DNA of 64,000 nt from contig CACDKD010000002.1 in assembly GCA_902553145.1 (NCBI GenBank), forward strand, positions 224,990 to 288,989. The letters are read 5' to 3'. Under the pieces are notes generated by a model, which was not told the DNA's origin, ran no database searches, and saw only the letters and a list, made by a program, of their open reading frames with translations. This DNA comes from an uncultured Gammaproteobacteria bacterium (GTDB lineage Bacteria > Pseudomonadota > Gammaproteobacteria > Steroidobacterales > UBA11654). Below are positions 43,475-53,990 of the stretch, in pieces (position 1 is the first letter of the stretch; the number at the start of each line of letters is the position of its first letter). The position numbers and the translations under genes are program-made.

Positions 43475-43747
43475 TTACTCAACTATCAAATAAAACTCCT
43501 CGCCCTCTTTGATCATTCCTAAATCTGTTCTCGCTTTTTCTTCGATTGACTCGGTACCCGATTTAAGCTCTTCTATCTCTCGTTCCAATTGTTCATTTCT
43601 TAATTTCAATCTTTTATTTTCCTCAACTTGATTGCCTATCATTTGTTCTAGCTCATTGACTCGATAGAAGCCGTCGTCCTTGAACCAAATATCAAACTGG
43701 ATCATCAAAAAAAAGACAATGAGTATAATAATAAAAAAACGGATCAT
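43475..43747 (-). CDS. ftsB: Cell division protein FtsB
   Basis: FtsB forms the FtsQLB divisome subcomplex. The 90-residue protein has one N-terminal membrane segment (about 3-17) and a leucine-zipper coiled coil (about 33-70) followed by [20 protein letters not shown], the conserved C-terminal DxFxIxPGE-like region. It overlaps eno by 4 bp, the standard eno-ftsB pair. Confidence 0.92.
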   Translation of the reverse strand: MIRFFIIILIVFFLMIQFDIWFKDDGFYRVNELEQMIGNQVEENKRLKLRNEQLEREIEELKSGTESIEEKARTDLGMIKEGEEFYLIVE

Positions 43748-45024
43748 ATGATCTGATTAAAAGCCTTCTTTCCTAAATACTCTGCCTCATCACCCACTAT
43801 GGATTCAATTCTGAGTAATTGGTTGTATTTCTCAATTCTATCTGACCTACACAAAGATCCTGTTTTGATTTGAGAGATTTGAGGGTTCATTGAAATATCC
43901 GCAATCGTAGAATCCGATGTCTCACCTGAACGATGTGATATGACAGATGTATATCCGTTTTTATTTGCCAAAGAAACAGCCTCTAAAGTCTCACTCAATG
44001 TTCCAATTTGATTCGGTTTAATTAAAATTGAGTTGGCGATTCCTTGATCAATGCCTTCTTTAAGGATTGATGGATTGGTGACAAAAAGATCATCTCCAAC
44101 CAGTTGAACCTTTTTCGCAATAGCATCGCTCAATAATTTCCATCCATCCCAATCATCTTCGGCCATTCCATCTTCGATGGTAATAATGGGATATTCATCA
44201 ACCATTTGTGAAAGATAATTAACAAAATCTGACGAATCAAAGGCCTGACCTTCGGAAGACAAATGATATTCACCGTCCCGATAAAATTCAGTGCTGGCAA
44301 CATCTAATCCTATAAAAATATCGCTGCCGGCCTGATATCCTCTTGATTCAATAGCCTCAATAATGATCTCTATTGCAGCTTTATTGTTTTCAAGGTTTGG
44401 AGCAAATCCTCCTTCATCGCCAACCGCAGTACTCATTCCTTTTTCATGAAGAACATGCTTGAGTGAATGAAAAATCTCAACGCCAGCCCTGAGCGCATCG
44501 GAAAAGCGATCAAAATTTACAGGCAGAATCATAAACTCCTGAATATCAATATTGTTATTCGCATGCTCGCCTCCGTTAATGATATTCATCATTGGAACAG
44601 GAAAAGTATATGGACCCGGTGATAAATGCTTAAACAATCGTATGTCCTTCGATGCTGCGGCAGCCTTAATGCAAGCAAGTGAGACGGCGAGAATTGCATT
44701 GGCGCCAAGTCTGGATTTATTTTCTGTACCGTCTAAATCAATCATGATTTGATCAATCTTACTTTGGTCATAAATATCCTGATTTTTGAGTGCAGATTGT
44801 ATTTCTGAATTGATATTTTTAACGGCCGCTGAAACACCCTTTCCTAAATAAATATCTTTGTCCCCATCTCTTAACTCAACCGCTTCCCTGCTTCCTGTTG
44901 AAGCGCCTGAGGGCACCGATGCAAGTCCGGTCGTGCCGTCTTCTAAAGTGACTTCAGCCTCGACTGTTGGATTGCCTCTTGAATCAAGAACCTGAATAGC
45001 TTTCACTGAAATAATTTCACTCAT
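43744..45024 (-). CDS. eno: Enolase
   Basis: Enolase converts 2-phosphoglycerate to phosphoenolpyruvate. The 426 residues carry [32 protein letters not shown], the metal ligands in GLDVAST and [24 protein letters not shown] and SHRSGETSD. In E. coli enolase also sits in the degradosome through the RNase E tail; the RNase E here has no recognisable enolase site. It lies between kdsA (21 bp upstream) and ftsB. Confidence 0.97.
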   Translation of the reverse strand: MSEIISVKAIQVLDSRGNPTVEAEVTLEDGTTGLASVPSGASTGSREAVELRDGDKDIYLGKGVSAAVKNINSEIQSALKNQDIYDQSKIDQIMIDLDGTENKSRLGANAILAVSLACIKAAAASKDIRLFKHLSPGPYTFPVPMMNIINGGEHANNNIDIQEFMILPVNFDRFSDALRAGVEIFHSLKHVLHEKGMSTAVGDEGGFAPNLENNKAAIEIIIEAIESRGYQAGSDIFIGLDVASTEFYRDGEYHLSSEGQAFDSSDFVNYLSQMVDEYPIITIEDGMAEDDWDGWKLLSDAIAKKVQLVGDDLFVTNPSILKEGIDQGIANSILIKPNQIGTLSETLEAVSLANKNGYTSVISHRSGETSDSTIADISMNPQISQIKTGSLCRSDRIEKYNQLLRIESIVGDEAEYLGKKAFNQII

Positions 45025-45045
45025 GATTGCTCTCCTTTCAGATGA

Positions 45046-45861
45046 TTATTTCTTCACGATTTCATCTATTGCCAATAATTGCTCGAGCAATGGCTTAAGA
45101 TTATTCAGTGGGAGTGAATTTGGTCCATCGCTTAGAGCATTCTTTGGATTCGGATGAGTCTCGATGAATATACCAGCAATACCAACACCCACTGCTCCTC
45201 TTGAGACTGGAATAATAAATTCGCTTTGCCCGTCTGATGAGCCACCTTTACCTCCAGGAAGCTGAAGAGAGTGCGTTGCGTCATAAATCACGGGGCATGA
45301 GGTTTCTTTCAAGACAACAAGTGAACGCATGTCTGAAACCAGATTATTGTAGCCAAATGTATATCCGCGTTCACAAACCAAAATATCTTTATTGCCGGTA
45401 GATTTTGCTTTCTTAACGACATTTTCCATTTCCCAAGGGGAAAGAAACTGTCCTTTTTTTATATTCACAGGTTTTTGTTGCGATGCCACATTGATTATAA
45501 AATTGGTTTGTCTGCATAAAAAAGCCGGTGTTTGAAGTACATCAACCACTGATGCAACCTCATCTAGAGGAGTGTCTTCATGAACATCTGTGATGACAGG
45601 CACACCCAATTGATCTCTCACACTCTCAAGAATAGCTAAACCCTCTTCCATTCCAGGTCCTCTAAAGCTATCAATTGAAGTTCGATTTGCCTTATCGAAA
45701 GATGATTTGAAAATATAACCAATCTCCAAAGAATCGGTGATCTCTTTTATCCTTCCAGCTACCTCATGAATTAGGTCTTTTGATTCAATAACGCAAGGAC
45801 CAGAGATCAAGGTCAACCTTGATCCATTGTCGATACTCAAGTTAGAAACTTTGACAGTCAT
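45046..45861 (-). CDS. kdsA: Kdo-8-phosphate synthase
   Basis: KdsA condenses arabinose 5-phosphate and phosphoenolpyruvate to Kdo 8-phosphate. The 271 residues include SGPCVIESKD, FKSSFDKANRTSIDSFRGPG, TDVHE, QTPAFLCRQT and DATHSLQLPG. Lying next to enolase puts phosphoenolpyruvate production beside its use. It is 3 bp after pyrG. Confidence 0.96.
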   Translation of the reverse strand: MTVKVSNLSIDNGSRLTLISGPCVIESKDLIHEVAGRIKEITDSLEIGYIFKSSFDKANRTSIDSFRGPGMEEGLAILESVRDQLGVPVITDVHEDTPLDEVASVVDVLQTPAFLCRQTNFIINVASQQKPVNIKKGQFLSPWEMENVVKKAKSTGNKDILVCERGYTFGYNNLVSDMRSLVVLKETSCPVIYDATHSLQLPGGKGGSSDGQSEFIIPVSRGAVGVGIAGIFIETHPNPKNALSDGPNSLPLNNLKPLLEQLLAIDEIVKK

Positions 45862-45864
45862 AAA

Positions 45865-47490
45865 TTAGTTCTTTTTAGAGTATTCTACAGCAGCTTTGAT
45901 AAAAGAATAAAATAATGGATGGCCTGCAAGGGGTGAAGATGTGAATTCTGGGTGGAATTGACAGCCAATAAACCAGGGATGATCTTTAATCTCAATCATT
46001 TCAGCTAAGCCATCCTTTGAGAACCCTGAAAATACCAAACCATTTTTTTCAAGCTCTTCGCGATATCTATTATTAAATTCATAGCGATGTCGATGTCTTT
46101 CAACAACGGAATCTGCGCCATATATATCTTTTGCCTTGGTTCTTTTTGCAAACAAACACTCTTGTGCACCAAGTCTCATAGTCCCTCCAAGATCTGAGTT
46201 TTCATCTCTATTCTCTTTTGAGCCGTCATCATTCATCCACTCTGTAATCATTGCAATGACAGGTGCAGAAGTACTAGAGTTAAACTCAGTGCTATTTGCA
46301 TCCTTATGATCCAAAACATTTCGTGCATATTCAATTACAGCTGCTTGCATTCCAAGACAGATACCAAGAAAAGGGATATCATTCTTTCTTGCATATTCAA
46401 TGGATTGAATCATTCCCTCTATGCCTCGATCTCCAAATCCCCCAGGAATCAGAATGGCATCCATTTTAGAAAGACAATCGGTGCCATTCTTTTGAATGTC
46501 TTCGGATTCGACATAAACGATCTCAACTCCCTTGTTATTTTTAAAGCCGGCATGTCTAAGGGCTTCACTCAATGAAATGTATGAATCCTTAAAATCTACA
46601 TATTTCCCAACCATTGCTATTGTTACCTTGGAATCGCTATTTTTTGATTCTTTAAAGACATTTTCCCAAGGTGTCAAATCTGCTTTTGGTACATCCAGTT
46701 TCAATTTCTCAACAATGATGTCATCCAAGCATTGCTCCCTTAGGATCAGTGGTATCTGATAGATGTCTTCAGCATCATGTGCAGAAATGACTGCTTTCTT
46801 TTCAACATTTGTAAAAAGAGCAATCTTATCAAAATGTTCTTTTGGGAGAGGTAGTTCAGAGCGGCAGACCAAAGCATCAGGTTGAATTCCGATTGCTCGG
46901 AGTTCTCTGACTGAATGTTGAGTTGGCTTGGTTTTAATTTCTGAAGATGCCTTGATATATGGCACCAATGTTAAATGAACGTATGCAACTTCATAACCAT
47001 CTTTATAGATCCCCATTTGTCTTATGGCTTCAATGAACGGAAGAGATTCAATGTCTCCAACCGTTCCACCAATTTCAACAATTGTTACGTCATAACCTTG
47101 CGATCCTTTGACAATGCTTTTTCTTATTTCATCGGTAACATGAGGGATCACTTGAACGGTTGCTCCTAGGTAATCGCCTCTTCTTTCTTTCGCAATGACA
47201 GTTTCGTAGATCTTACCGGCTGTATAGTTACTGTGCTTTCCCGTTATGGTGGAAACATACCTCTCATAATGGCCTAAATCCAAATCAGTCTCGGTTCCAT
47301 CTTCGGTTACAAAGACTTCCCCGTGTTGATATGGGCTCATTGTGCCCGGATCAACATTGAGGTATGGATCAAGCTTCATCATTCCCACTTTAAGCCCTCG
47401 AGACTCTAAAATAGCGCCTAGAGAAGCGGACGTCACACCCTTGCCTAGTGCTGAAACAACTCCACCTGTAACAAAAATATAATCTGACAT
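45865..47490 (-). CDS. pyrG: CTP synthase
   Basis: PyrG aminates UTP to CTP. The 541 residues combine an amidoligase domain ([31 protein letters not shown]) with a C-terminal class I glutamine amidotransferase whose nucleophile is the Cys of [12 protein letters not shown] and whose His-Glu is in [11 protein letters not shown]. It heads a pyrG-kdsA-eno-ftsB run, as in pseudomonads. CTP is also the KdsB and CdsA substrate. Confidence 0.97.
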   Translation of the reverse strand: MSDYIFVTGGVVSALGKGVTSASLGAILESRGLKVGMMKLDPYLNVDPGTMSPYQHGEVFVTEDGTETDLDLGHYERYVSTITGKHSNYTAGKIYETVIAKERRGDYLGATVQVIPHVTDEIRKSIVKGSQGYDVTIVEIGGTVGDIESLPFIEAIRQMGIYKDGYEVAYVHLTLVPYIKASSEIKTKPTQHSVRELRAIGIQPDALVCRSELPLPKEHFDKIALFTNVEKKAVISAHDAEDIYQIPLILREQCLDDIIVEKLKLDVPKADLTPWENVFKESKNSDSKVTIAMVGKYVDFKDSYISLSEALRHAGFKNNKGVEIVYVESEDIQKNGTDCLSKMDAILIPGGFGDRGIEGMIQSIEYARKNDIPFLGICLGMQAAVIEYARNVLDHKDANSTEFNSSTSAPVIAMITEWMNDDGSKENRDENSDLGGTMRLGAQECLFAKRTKAKDIYGADSVVERHRHRYEFNNRYREELEKNGLVFSGFSKDGLAEMIEIKDHPWFIGCQFHPEFTSSPLAGHPLFYSFIKAAVEYSKKN

Positions 47491-47610
47491 ACCCGGGTAC
47501 CTGTACCTAAAAAATTAAATTTGGGAATTTACTCGAGAAATACTGATGTGTTTATCGTAGCCCCGGTATTTCAAACTAACAGATTCTAGGTATAGCCTCA
47601 ACGAAGATTT
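47491..47610. other. 120-bp gap between tilS and pyrG
   Basis: One of the larger gaps within the leftward cluster. It has no ORF, no recognisable tRNA and no clear terminator. Just upstream of pyrG the minus strand reads AGGTACAGGTACC, a short direct repeat that is also partly self-complementary and supplies a weak Shine-Dalgarno. A TTGAAA lies further upstream but without a good -10 at proper spacing. A pyrG promoter here is likely but not pinned down. Confidence 0.4.
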
Positions 47611-48948
47611 TCATGAGATCTTCATCTCTGTATTCCAATGAATAATGAATGAGCGTTCTGACTTAGCTGCTTTAAAATCTTCATTTACCCAGAAATCCCC
47701 TATAGATATGAGATGCTGATTATCGTAAATCAAAGGAATTTTGTCTCTGGTCCAAGGAAGAATCTTTTTTTCGTTGAAAAAATCTTTCAATGTTTTTTGT
47801 TTTTTTTGTTTGCTGGACGAGATTTTCTCTCCGCCTTTGCGGAACTTGATTTGAAGATGATCCGAACATTTATCCAATGAAATGCCGGTGCCATCTCTCA
47901 AATCGATCTCTAGTGTACCTATGGGATGATCTAGGCTGATAGATTGTTTAATTGACCAAGGGATATCATCGGGTGCTAGAAATGGAAGAGTCTCTGATTT
48001 ATTTAGAAAATATAATCTATTGTTGAATCGTCTAACCACATGATTGCCCCACTTTATTTCTGCAGATTTTTCGTCATTTTTTATCAAGTCATTGAGTCCA
48101 GAATTGAGAATATGCATTGACGGCATATCCATTTCATTCTTTTCAATTAAAAACCTAATCATGTTCTTAATCCTAGGCAGTGAATGTGAATCAAAGCAAC
48201 TGATGCTAATGGAATTAGGATCCGGTTCTTGTGAAAGATCTTCTGCGGCAACTTCATCTAATAATTGATGATTCTCTAAAGCAATAAGTGAGAGCCGATG
48301 GGTTGATTCTTCAACATTTTTCCATCTATCTTTTATCTTAGGAATGAGGAGGTTTCTGATGTAATTTCGATCAAAAGAAATATTCTTATTACTGTCATCT
48401 TCGATCCATTCAATATTATTCTCATTTGCATAATCCTCTAGATCAGCGCGTGAGTATTCCAATAGAGGTCTGAAAATAGTACAACCTTTATTATCCATAT
48501 AATGGGAAATCCCCTTCAGTCCATCAATCCCTGTTCCTCGAAAAATCCTAAAAAGAATGGTCTCAAGTTGATCATCCTTATGGTGCGCTGTCAGCAACAA
48601 TTCATTTGGGCTGAGAGACTCATTTATAACTCGGTATCTCTCATCCCTCGCATTGGCCTCTATGCCGAACCCTTCATTGATTGGATGAATCGATTTGATT
48701 GTTAAGTCAATTCCAAGTTCATTGCACTGCTTTTCGCAAAAAACACTCCAATCATCTGAACTCTCGTTGAGATTATGATTCACATAAATTGCACGAATCT
48801 TATATTTTTTTTCTAAATGGGTATGCATTAGATGAAGTAAGACCATTGAATCAAGACCGCCACTGAGTGCGAGGCAGATTCTTTCAGTTTCTATTGAGGA
48901 AAACTGATTTAGAAAAATATCATCAAAATCTTGGTGATTACTCATCAT
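47611..48948 (-). CDS. tilS: tRNA(Ile)-lysidine synthase
   Basis: TilS modifies the anticodon wobble C of tRNA-Ile2 to lysidine so that it reads AUA. The PP-loop ALSGGLDSMVLLHL is near residue 28, with HHKDDQLETILFRIFRGTG later and the TilS C-terminal domain (LKDFFNEKKILPWTRDKIPL, in part) at the end. The 445-residue length is typical. It overlaps the accA stop (TGATG); two successive ATGs make the start uncertain by one codon. Confidence 0.95.
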   Translation of the reverse strand: MMSNHQDFDDIFLNQFSSIETERICLALSGGLDSMVLLHLMHTHLEKKYKIRAIYVNHNLNESSDDWSVFCEKQCNELGIDLTIKSIHPINEGFGIEANARDERYRVINESLSPNELLLTAHHKDDQLETILFRIFRGTGIDGLKGISHYMDNKGCTIFRPLLEYSRADLEDYANENNIEWIEDDSNKNISFDRNYIRNLLIPKIKDRWKNVEESTHRLSLIALENHQLLDEVAAEDLSQEPDPNSISISCFDSHSLPRIKNMIRFLIEKNEMDMPSMHILNSGLNDLIKNDEKSAEIKWGNHVVRRFNNRLYFLNKSETLPFLAPDDIPWSIKQSISLDHPIGTLEIDLRDGTGISLDKCSDHLQIKFRKGGEKISSSKQKKQKTLKDFFNEKKILPWTRDKIPLIYDNQHLISIGDFWVNEDFKAAKSERSFIIHWNTEMKIS

Positions 48949-49907
48949 CAGTTTTCATTGAATTCACCAATTGCCTTATACCTTTCTCTTCTCTGCTCAA
49001 GTAAGTTCTCTGGTTCAATTGATTCAATTGCTTGAAGTGAATTAATGATACTTTTTTTGATTGAAATGTATGTTTCATCTGGGTTTCTATGAAAACCGCC
49101 GAGCGGTTCCTCAATGATCTCATCAATCAATCCGAGTTCATTCAGTCGACTAGATGAAATACCCATTGCTTCAGCGGCTCTTTCAGTTTCATCTGGGGTT
49201 CTCCATAAAATAGATGAACAAGCCTCTGGAGAAATAACAGAGTAAATCGAATATTCAAGCATTATGAGTTTATCGCCCATCCCAATTGCCAAAGCACCAC
49301 CAGATCCTCCCTCACCAAGCACTAAATTTATAATAGGAGTCTTTAAAGATGCCAAAGTGAAAAGGTTTCTTGCAATTGCTTCGCTTTGACCTCTTTCCTC
49401 GGCACCTATGCCAGGAAAAGCTCCCGGCGTATCGATAATTGTTACAACAGGAATATGAAATTTTTCTGCTAACTTCATCATTCTAAGCGCTTTTCTATAA
49501 CCTTCAGGTCTCGGCATGCCAAAGTTTCTTCTCATTTTTTCATTCGTATTAGCACCTTTCTCTTGTGCAATAAACATAACAGACCTGCTGTCGATTTTGG
49601 CAAGTCCTGAAATAATTGCGGCATCATCCGCATACATTCTATCTCCATGAAGTTCCTGAAAATTCTCACTGATGGCTTCAATTACTTGAATGGATTTTGG
49701 TCTTAGAGGATGTCTAGCGAGTTGAGCAATTTGCCATTCGCTGAGACTACTAAAGATTTTTTTTGTTAGCGATGCACACTTCTTTTGAAGCCTATGAATT
49801 TCATCATCCAACTCAATTGCAGTGTTTGCGTCAGTATTGGTCAATTTAAGCTCTTCAATTCTTCTCTCGAGCTCGACAATTGGCTTTTCAAAATCTAAGA
49901 AGTCCAT
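48948..49907 (-). CDS. accA: Acetyl-CoA carboxylase carboxyltransferase subunit alpha
   Basis: AccA forms the carboxyltransferase with AccD and makes malonyl-CoA. The 319 residues include LDFEKPIVELERRIEEL at the N-terminus, the fixed DRMYADDAAIISGLAKID, GMPRPEGYRKALRMM, IIDTPGAFPGIGAEERGQSE and GEGGSGGALAIGMGD. It follows dnaE after 55 bp and precedes tilS. Confidence 0.97.
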   Translation of the reverse strand: MDFLDFEKPIVELERRIEELKLTNTDANTAIELDDEIHRLQKKCASLTKKIFSSLSEWQIAQLARHPLRPKSIQVIEAISENFQELHGDRMYADDAAIISGLAKIDSRSVMFIAQEKGANTNEKMRRNFGMPRPEGYRKALRMMKLAEKFHIPVVTIIDTPGAFPGIGAEERGQSEAIARNLFTLASLKTPIINLVLGEGGSGGALAIGMGDKLIMLEYSIYSVISPEACSSILWRTPDETERAAEAMGISSSRLNELGLIDEIIEEPLGGFHRNPDETYISIKKSIINSLQAIESIEPENLLEQRRERYKAIGEFNEN

Positions 49908-49962
49908 AAGAATATATCAACTATATGCATTTACTCATTGTTTCTAATGTAAATAGCTTATC

Positions 49963-52900
49963 TCAGCTTGAAATAAACTGAAAATTATCAATGCCAAGTT
50001 CCTCAGCCAAAGTCTCTCTTAGCTGCTTCGTTGGATTGACCTTCCACTCATCACCAAGGCTCATTCTTGTTTGGTTTACATCGCTAAGATAATTTAGTTG
50101 AACGGAGCACTTTCCTGGTGTGTGAGACTTAAGAATCTTTTGAAGTTTCTTAGGATTAAAATTTGGATCACACCGAATGACTAATTTTTTTGCCTTATTA
50201 CTAATTAATTCCTCAAGTGGAGAGGCTTCTTCAATGACAAGCTGCCACATATCGGCATAACTATCGAATCTAAGCTTTCCCCTAAGAAAGAGTAAGTGAC
50301 TATTCCTGATAAAGCCTTTAAGACTCTCCATTCTTTCCCCAAAAACAATGCCTTCAATCATTGCGGTTCCATCGTCAATTTTAAATGCTAGGTTATTTCC
50401 TCTTCTTTTCACATCTGAAACAAGTCCTGCCAAATCAATTATCGCATTGTTATTTCCATAGCTTTCTCTCTTCTTAGAGTCCAGCATTCTTTTTAATGAA
50501 GATATGTTATGTCTAGTAAAGTGCTTGCAATCATTTCGATAGGTATCGAATGGATGCCCACTAAAGTAAAATCCTAAAGTTGCGTATTCAAATCCCAATT
50601 TCTCATCGACTTGCAATTCCTTCGCTCTCCTTAATTCTGGCAAGTTCTGGTCCTCATCGCTTTCAGAATAGAATAAATTTGTCTGTCCAGCTGATTGTTC
50701 ATGATTTAATTTATTTGAATAGCTCAAGGCAATTTGGATTGAATTAAGCAATGTGGAACGATTCTCTCCAAAAGCATCCATTGCTCCACATTTCACTAGT
50801 GCCTCAAGAGTTCTTTTTGAGGGTTTTTCGGAAGAAAGCCTGGAGCAGAAGTCAAATATTGTTTTGAATTCACCATTCTTTTTTCTTTCTTTATATATCG
50901 CTTCGGAGATCGATCTTCCAATGCCTTTAATAGCGCCTAGAGCATATCTAATTTCATCTTTCTTCCAAACACTGAATTCATAGGCAGAATGATTAATACA
51001 TGGCGGTTTAACTTCAATCTCAAAGGACTCGCAATCCTCTTTAATTCGAATCAATTTGTCTGTGTTTTCCATATCATATGTGAGCGATGCTGCAAAAAAC
51101 TCAGTTGGGTAATGAGCTTTTAAATAAGCTGTCTGATAAGCAATTAGAGCGTAAGAAACAGAATGTGACTTGTTAAATCCATACCCAGCAAATTTTTCGA
51201 TTAACTCAAATATTCTTCTCGCCGAGGCCTCAGGAATATTGTTTTCTATGGCGCCCTGAATGAAGACATCTTTCTGCTTTGCCATTTCTTCTGGAATCTT
51301 TTTACCCATGGCCTTTCTTAATATGTCTGCGCTACCCTGTGTGTATTTTGATAATGTCTGAGCAATTTGCATGACCTGCTCTTGATACACAATCACACCA
51401 TAAGTGGGTTTTAATATTGGCTCAAGAGTAGGATGGAGGTAATCGATAATTTTCGTCTCACCGCCTTTCTTTCTTTCGATAAAGTCGTCCACCATCCCCG
51501 ATTGAAGGGGTCCCGGTCTAAACAAAGCTACCAAAGCGATGATGTCTTCAAATCGAGAAGGCTGCATTCGTTCAATCAAGTCTCTCATACCGGGTGATTC
51601 TAGTTGGAAGATGCCAATTGTTCGTGCAGAAGACAGTAACTTATAAGTAACCTGATCTTCCAACGAGATATCTTTAATATTCATTGGCGAATCTGCACTA
51701 AAATTGATCAGTTCAACAGTATTTTGAATGACGGTAAGCGTCTTAAGACCCAAAAAATCAAATTTAATCAGACCAATCGACTCGGCATCATCTTTATCAA
51801 ACTGAGTAACCGTTCCTTCGTCGTCATCGACTTTAAACAAGGGCATGAAATCGGATAATTTCGATGGAGCTATGACAACACCTCCTGCATGCGTGCCTGC
51901 ATTTCGAACCAACCCTTCTAACTTGAGTGATAAGTCAACAATGGCTTGAATATCGTCATCTTCTTCATATTTTTCTGCCAATTCATTAGATTTCTTCAAT
52001 GCATCATTGAGAGTAATTCCAATCTCAAATGGGATCATTTTTGCAACACGATCTACCATCCCATATGGATAACCAAGAATCCTTCCCACGTCTCTAACCA
52101 CAGCCCTTGCAGAAAGAGTGCCGTATGTGATGATCTGTGAAACTTTCTCATCGCCGTACTTTTGATTTACATAATCGATAACTCGATCCCTGCCATTAAC
52201 ACAAAAGTCAATATCAAAGTCGGGCATCGAAATCCTCTCGGGATTAAGAAATCGCTCAAAGATCAGATCATGCTCAATCGGATCAATATCAGTGATTCCG
52301 AGAGAGTATGCTACAAGAGATCCGGGTCCAGAGCCTCTTCCTGGGCCAACAGGAATATTCTGATCTCTGGACCATTTGACAAAATCTGCGACAATCAAAA
52401 AATACCCTGCGAAACCAGTTTTTTTGATGATCTTAATTTCATCTTTCAATCGTTTTTTATACGTACTATGATTCTCTACGTTATCGGATAAAATCTTTTG
52501 AAGACCCTTTTTTGACTCTTGCTCTAAATACTCATCAATTGAATATTCCTCTGGTGTTTTAAAATCTGGTAAAGCATGGTCACTATTCCCAAAACCAAAA
52601 TTACACATTTCCGCTATAACAACCGTGTTGGATAATGCCTCAGGTATATCTGCAAATAAATCAGCCATTTCAGCGGGACTTTTGAGGTACTGCTCTGATG
52701 TATAGTCTTTTGTTCTTCTTTCATCATCCAGAATCATTCCCTTGTCAATGCATACTCTTGCATCCAATGAAATAAAATCATCCTTCTCAATAAAGATCGG
52801 ATTATTGACAGCAACGATTGGGATATTGCACTTTGACGATAGATCAATCATCGATTGATTGATCTTTTCTTCATTGGGAATGCCCATTCTTGATATGGAT

Positions 52901-53397
52901 ACAAACAAACGCTCAGGAAAGAGGTTTTTCAGAATAATAACTTTTTCTGAAGAAATAGTAAGATCAGATGATTTTGTTTGTTGAAAATAACCACTATTAT
53001 ATGAAGAAATTGCTATCAAACCTTCTGTTTGCCCATCTAGCCATTTCAAATCAATAACTGGTTCATTATTCTTCAAACCTTTTGTATAGGATTGAGTGAT
53101 AAGAGCACATAAATTCTTATAACCAATCTCATTCTCACAGAGTAAAGAGAGTTTACTCTTGGTTCTTTCTTTTTTATCGACAATGGTGACGGTGGACCCA
53201 ACAATATACTTTATGCCGTTCTTTTGAGAGGACTTATAGAGCTTATACGCAGAAAAAAGGTTATTGTGCTCAGTAACCGCAAATGCCCGCATGTCCATCT
53301 CAATGCAAGCATTAATTAACTGATCTTGCCTGATTGTACTCCTGCCCAAAGTGTACTCAGTGTTAACATCTAAATGAACAAATGAAGGATTACTCAT
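49963..53397 (-). CDS. dnaE: DNA polymerase III alpha subunit
   Basis: DnaE is the replicative polymerase. The 1144 residues have an N-terminal PHP domain (FVHLDVNTEYTLGRS), the catalytic Asp pair in MPDFDIDFC with a further Asp in the palm, GPGRGSGPGSLVAYSLGITD, and FRPGPLQSGMVDDFIERKKG, then the beta-clamp and OB regions. No intein or insertion is seen. It overlaps rnhB by 4 bp. Confidence 0.97.
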   Translation of the reverse strand: MSNPSFVHLDVNTEYTLGRSTIRQDQLINACIEMDMRAFAVTEHNNLFSAYKLYKSSQKNGIKYIVGSTVTIVDKKERTKSKLSLLCENEIGYKNLCALITQSYTKGLKNNEPVIDLKWLDGQTEGLIAISSYNSGYFQQTKSSDLTISSEKVIILKNLFPERLFVSISRMGIPNEEKINQSMIDLSSKCNIPIVAVNNPIFIEKDDFISLDARVCIDKGMILDDERRTKDYTSEQYLKSPAEMADLFADIPEALSNTVVIAEMCNFGFGNSDHALPDFKTPEEYSIDEYLEQESKKGLQKILSDNVENHSTYKKRLKDEIKIIKKTGFAGYFLIVADFVKWSRDQNIPVGPGRGSGPGSLVAYSLGITDIDPIEHDLIFERFLNPERISMPDFDIDFCVNGRDRVIDYVNQKYGDEKVSQIITYGTLSARAVVRDVGRILGYPYGMVDRVAKMIPFEIGITLNDALKKSNELAEKYEEDDDIQAIVDLSLKLEGLVRNAGTHAGGVVIAPSKLSDFMPLFKVDDDEGTVTQFDKDDAESIGLIKFDFLGLKTLTVIQNTVELINFSADSPMNIKDISLEDQVTYKLLSSARTIGIFQLESPGMRDLIERMQPSRFEDIIALVALFRPGPLQSGMVDDFIERKKGGETKIIDYLHPTLEPILKPTYGVIVYQEQVMQIAQTLSKYTQGSADILRKAMGKKIPEEMAKQKDVFIQGAIENNIPEASARRIFELIEKFAGYGFNKSHSVSYALIAYQTAYLKAHYPTEFFAASLTYDMENTDKLIRIKEDCESFEIEVKPPCINHSAYEFSVWKKDEIRYALGAIKGIGRSISEAIYKERKKNGEFKTIFDFCSRLSSEKPSKRTLEALVKCGAMDAFGENRSTLLNSIQIALSYSNKLNHEQSAGQTNLFYSESDEDQNLPELRRAKELQVDEKLGFEYATLGFYFSGHPFDTYRNDCKHFTRHNISSLKRMLDSKKRESYGNNNAIIDLAGLVSDVKRRGNNLAFKIDDGTAMIEGIVFGERMESLKGFIRNSHLLFLRGKLRFDSYADMWQLVIEEASPLEELISNKAKKLVIRCDPNFNPKKLQKILKSHTPGKCSVQLNYLSDVNQTRMSLGDEWKVNPTKQLRETLAEELGIDNFQFISS

Positions 53398-53990
53398 AGA
53401 AGGCTCTCATCATATAGTTCTGGCTTAAATGTCATCCTATGATATGGGCTTGGCCCTAATGTTTTGATGACTTCGATATGATCTTTTGTTGGGTATCCTT
53501 TGTTTTTCTGGAAATTATATTCTGGAAACTTTTGATGCAATTGAATCATAAACCTATCTCTGTAGACCTTAGCAATTATAGATGCTGCTGAGATGCAATG
53601 AAATAGTTTATCTCCTCCAATGACACCCCTAGTGATTAAATCTCTATCATTATGCATTGCTGGCTTATGTGGACCATCTATGACTATTTCATCTGCTGCT
53701 ATTTCGATCGCATCAATTGCCTCTTTCATGGATTCTAGAGTAGCAACTAGAATGTTTTTTTCATCAATGACACGATTATCAATGCTTTTAATTGAAAAAC
53801 CTAAACATTCATTTTGTATGGCATCATAAAGACTCTCCCTTTTCTTAGGGGACAATAGCTTTGAATCATTAACGCCATTAATGATTTGATCCTCATAGAT
53901 TGCTACAGAGGCACTGACAACTGGTCCGGCCAGGCAACCTCGACCGGCTTCATCAACACCAATAAAGATTTTTGCATTTTTCTGATTCAA
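53394..53990 (-). CDS. rnhB: Ribonuclease HII
   Basis: RNase HII removes ribonucleotides from DNA. The 198 residues show GVDEAGRGCLAGPVV with the DEG catalytic acids, DSKLLSPKKRE, IDGP, and AASIIAKVYRDR. It overlaps lpxB upstream and dnaE downstream by 4 bp each, the standard lpxB-rnhB-dnaE order. Confidence 0.96.
   Translation of the reverse strand: MNQKNAKIFIGVDEAGRGCLAGPVVSASVAIYEDQIINGVNDSKLLSPKKRESLYDAIQNECLGFSIKSIDNRVIDEKNILVATLESMKEAIDAIEIAADEIVIDGPHKPAMHNDRDLITRGVIGGDKLFHCISAASIIAKVYRDRFMIQLHQKFPEYNFQKNKGYPTKDHIEVIKTLGPSPYHRMTFKPELYDESLL

Noticed and set aside
47491-47610. tRNA or attenuator upstream of pyrG
   Set aside because: No cloverleaf can be drawn and there is no initial G-run or terminator of the Gram-positive pyrG type; only a short GGTACAGGTACC repeat.
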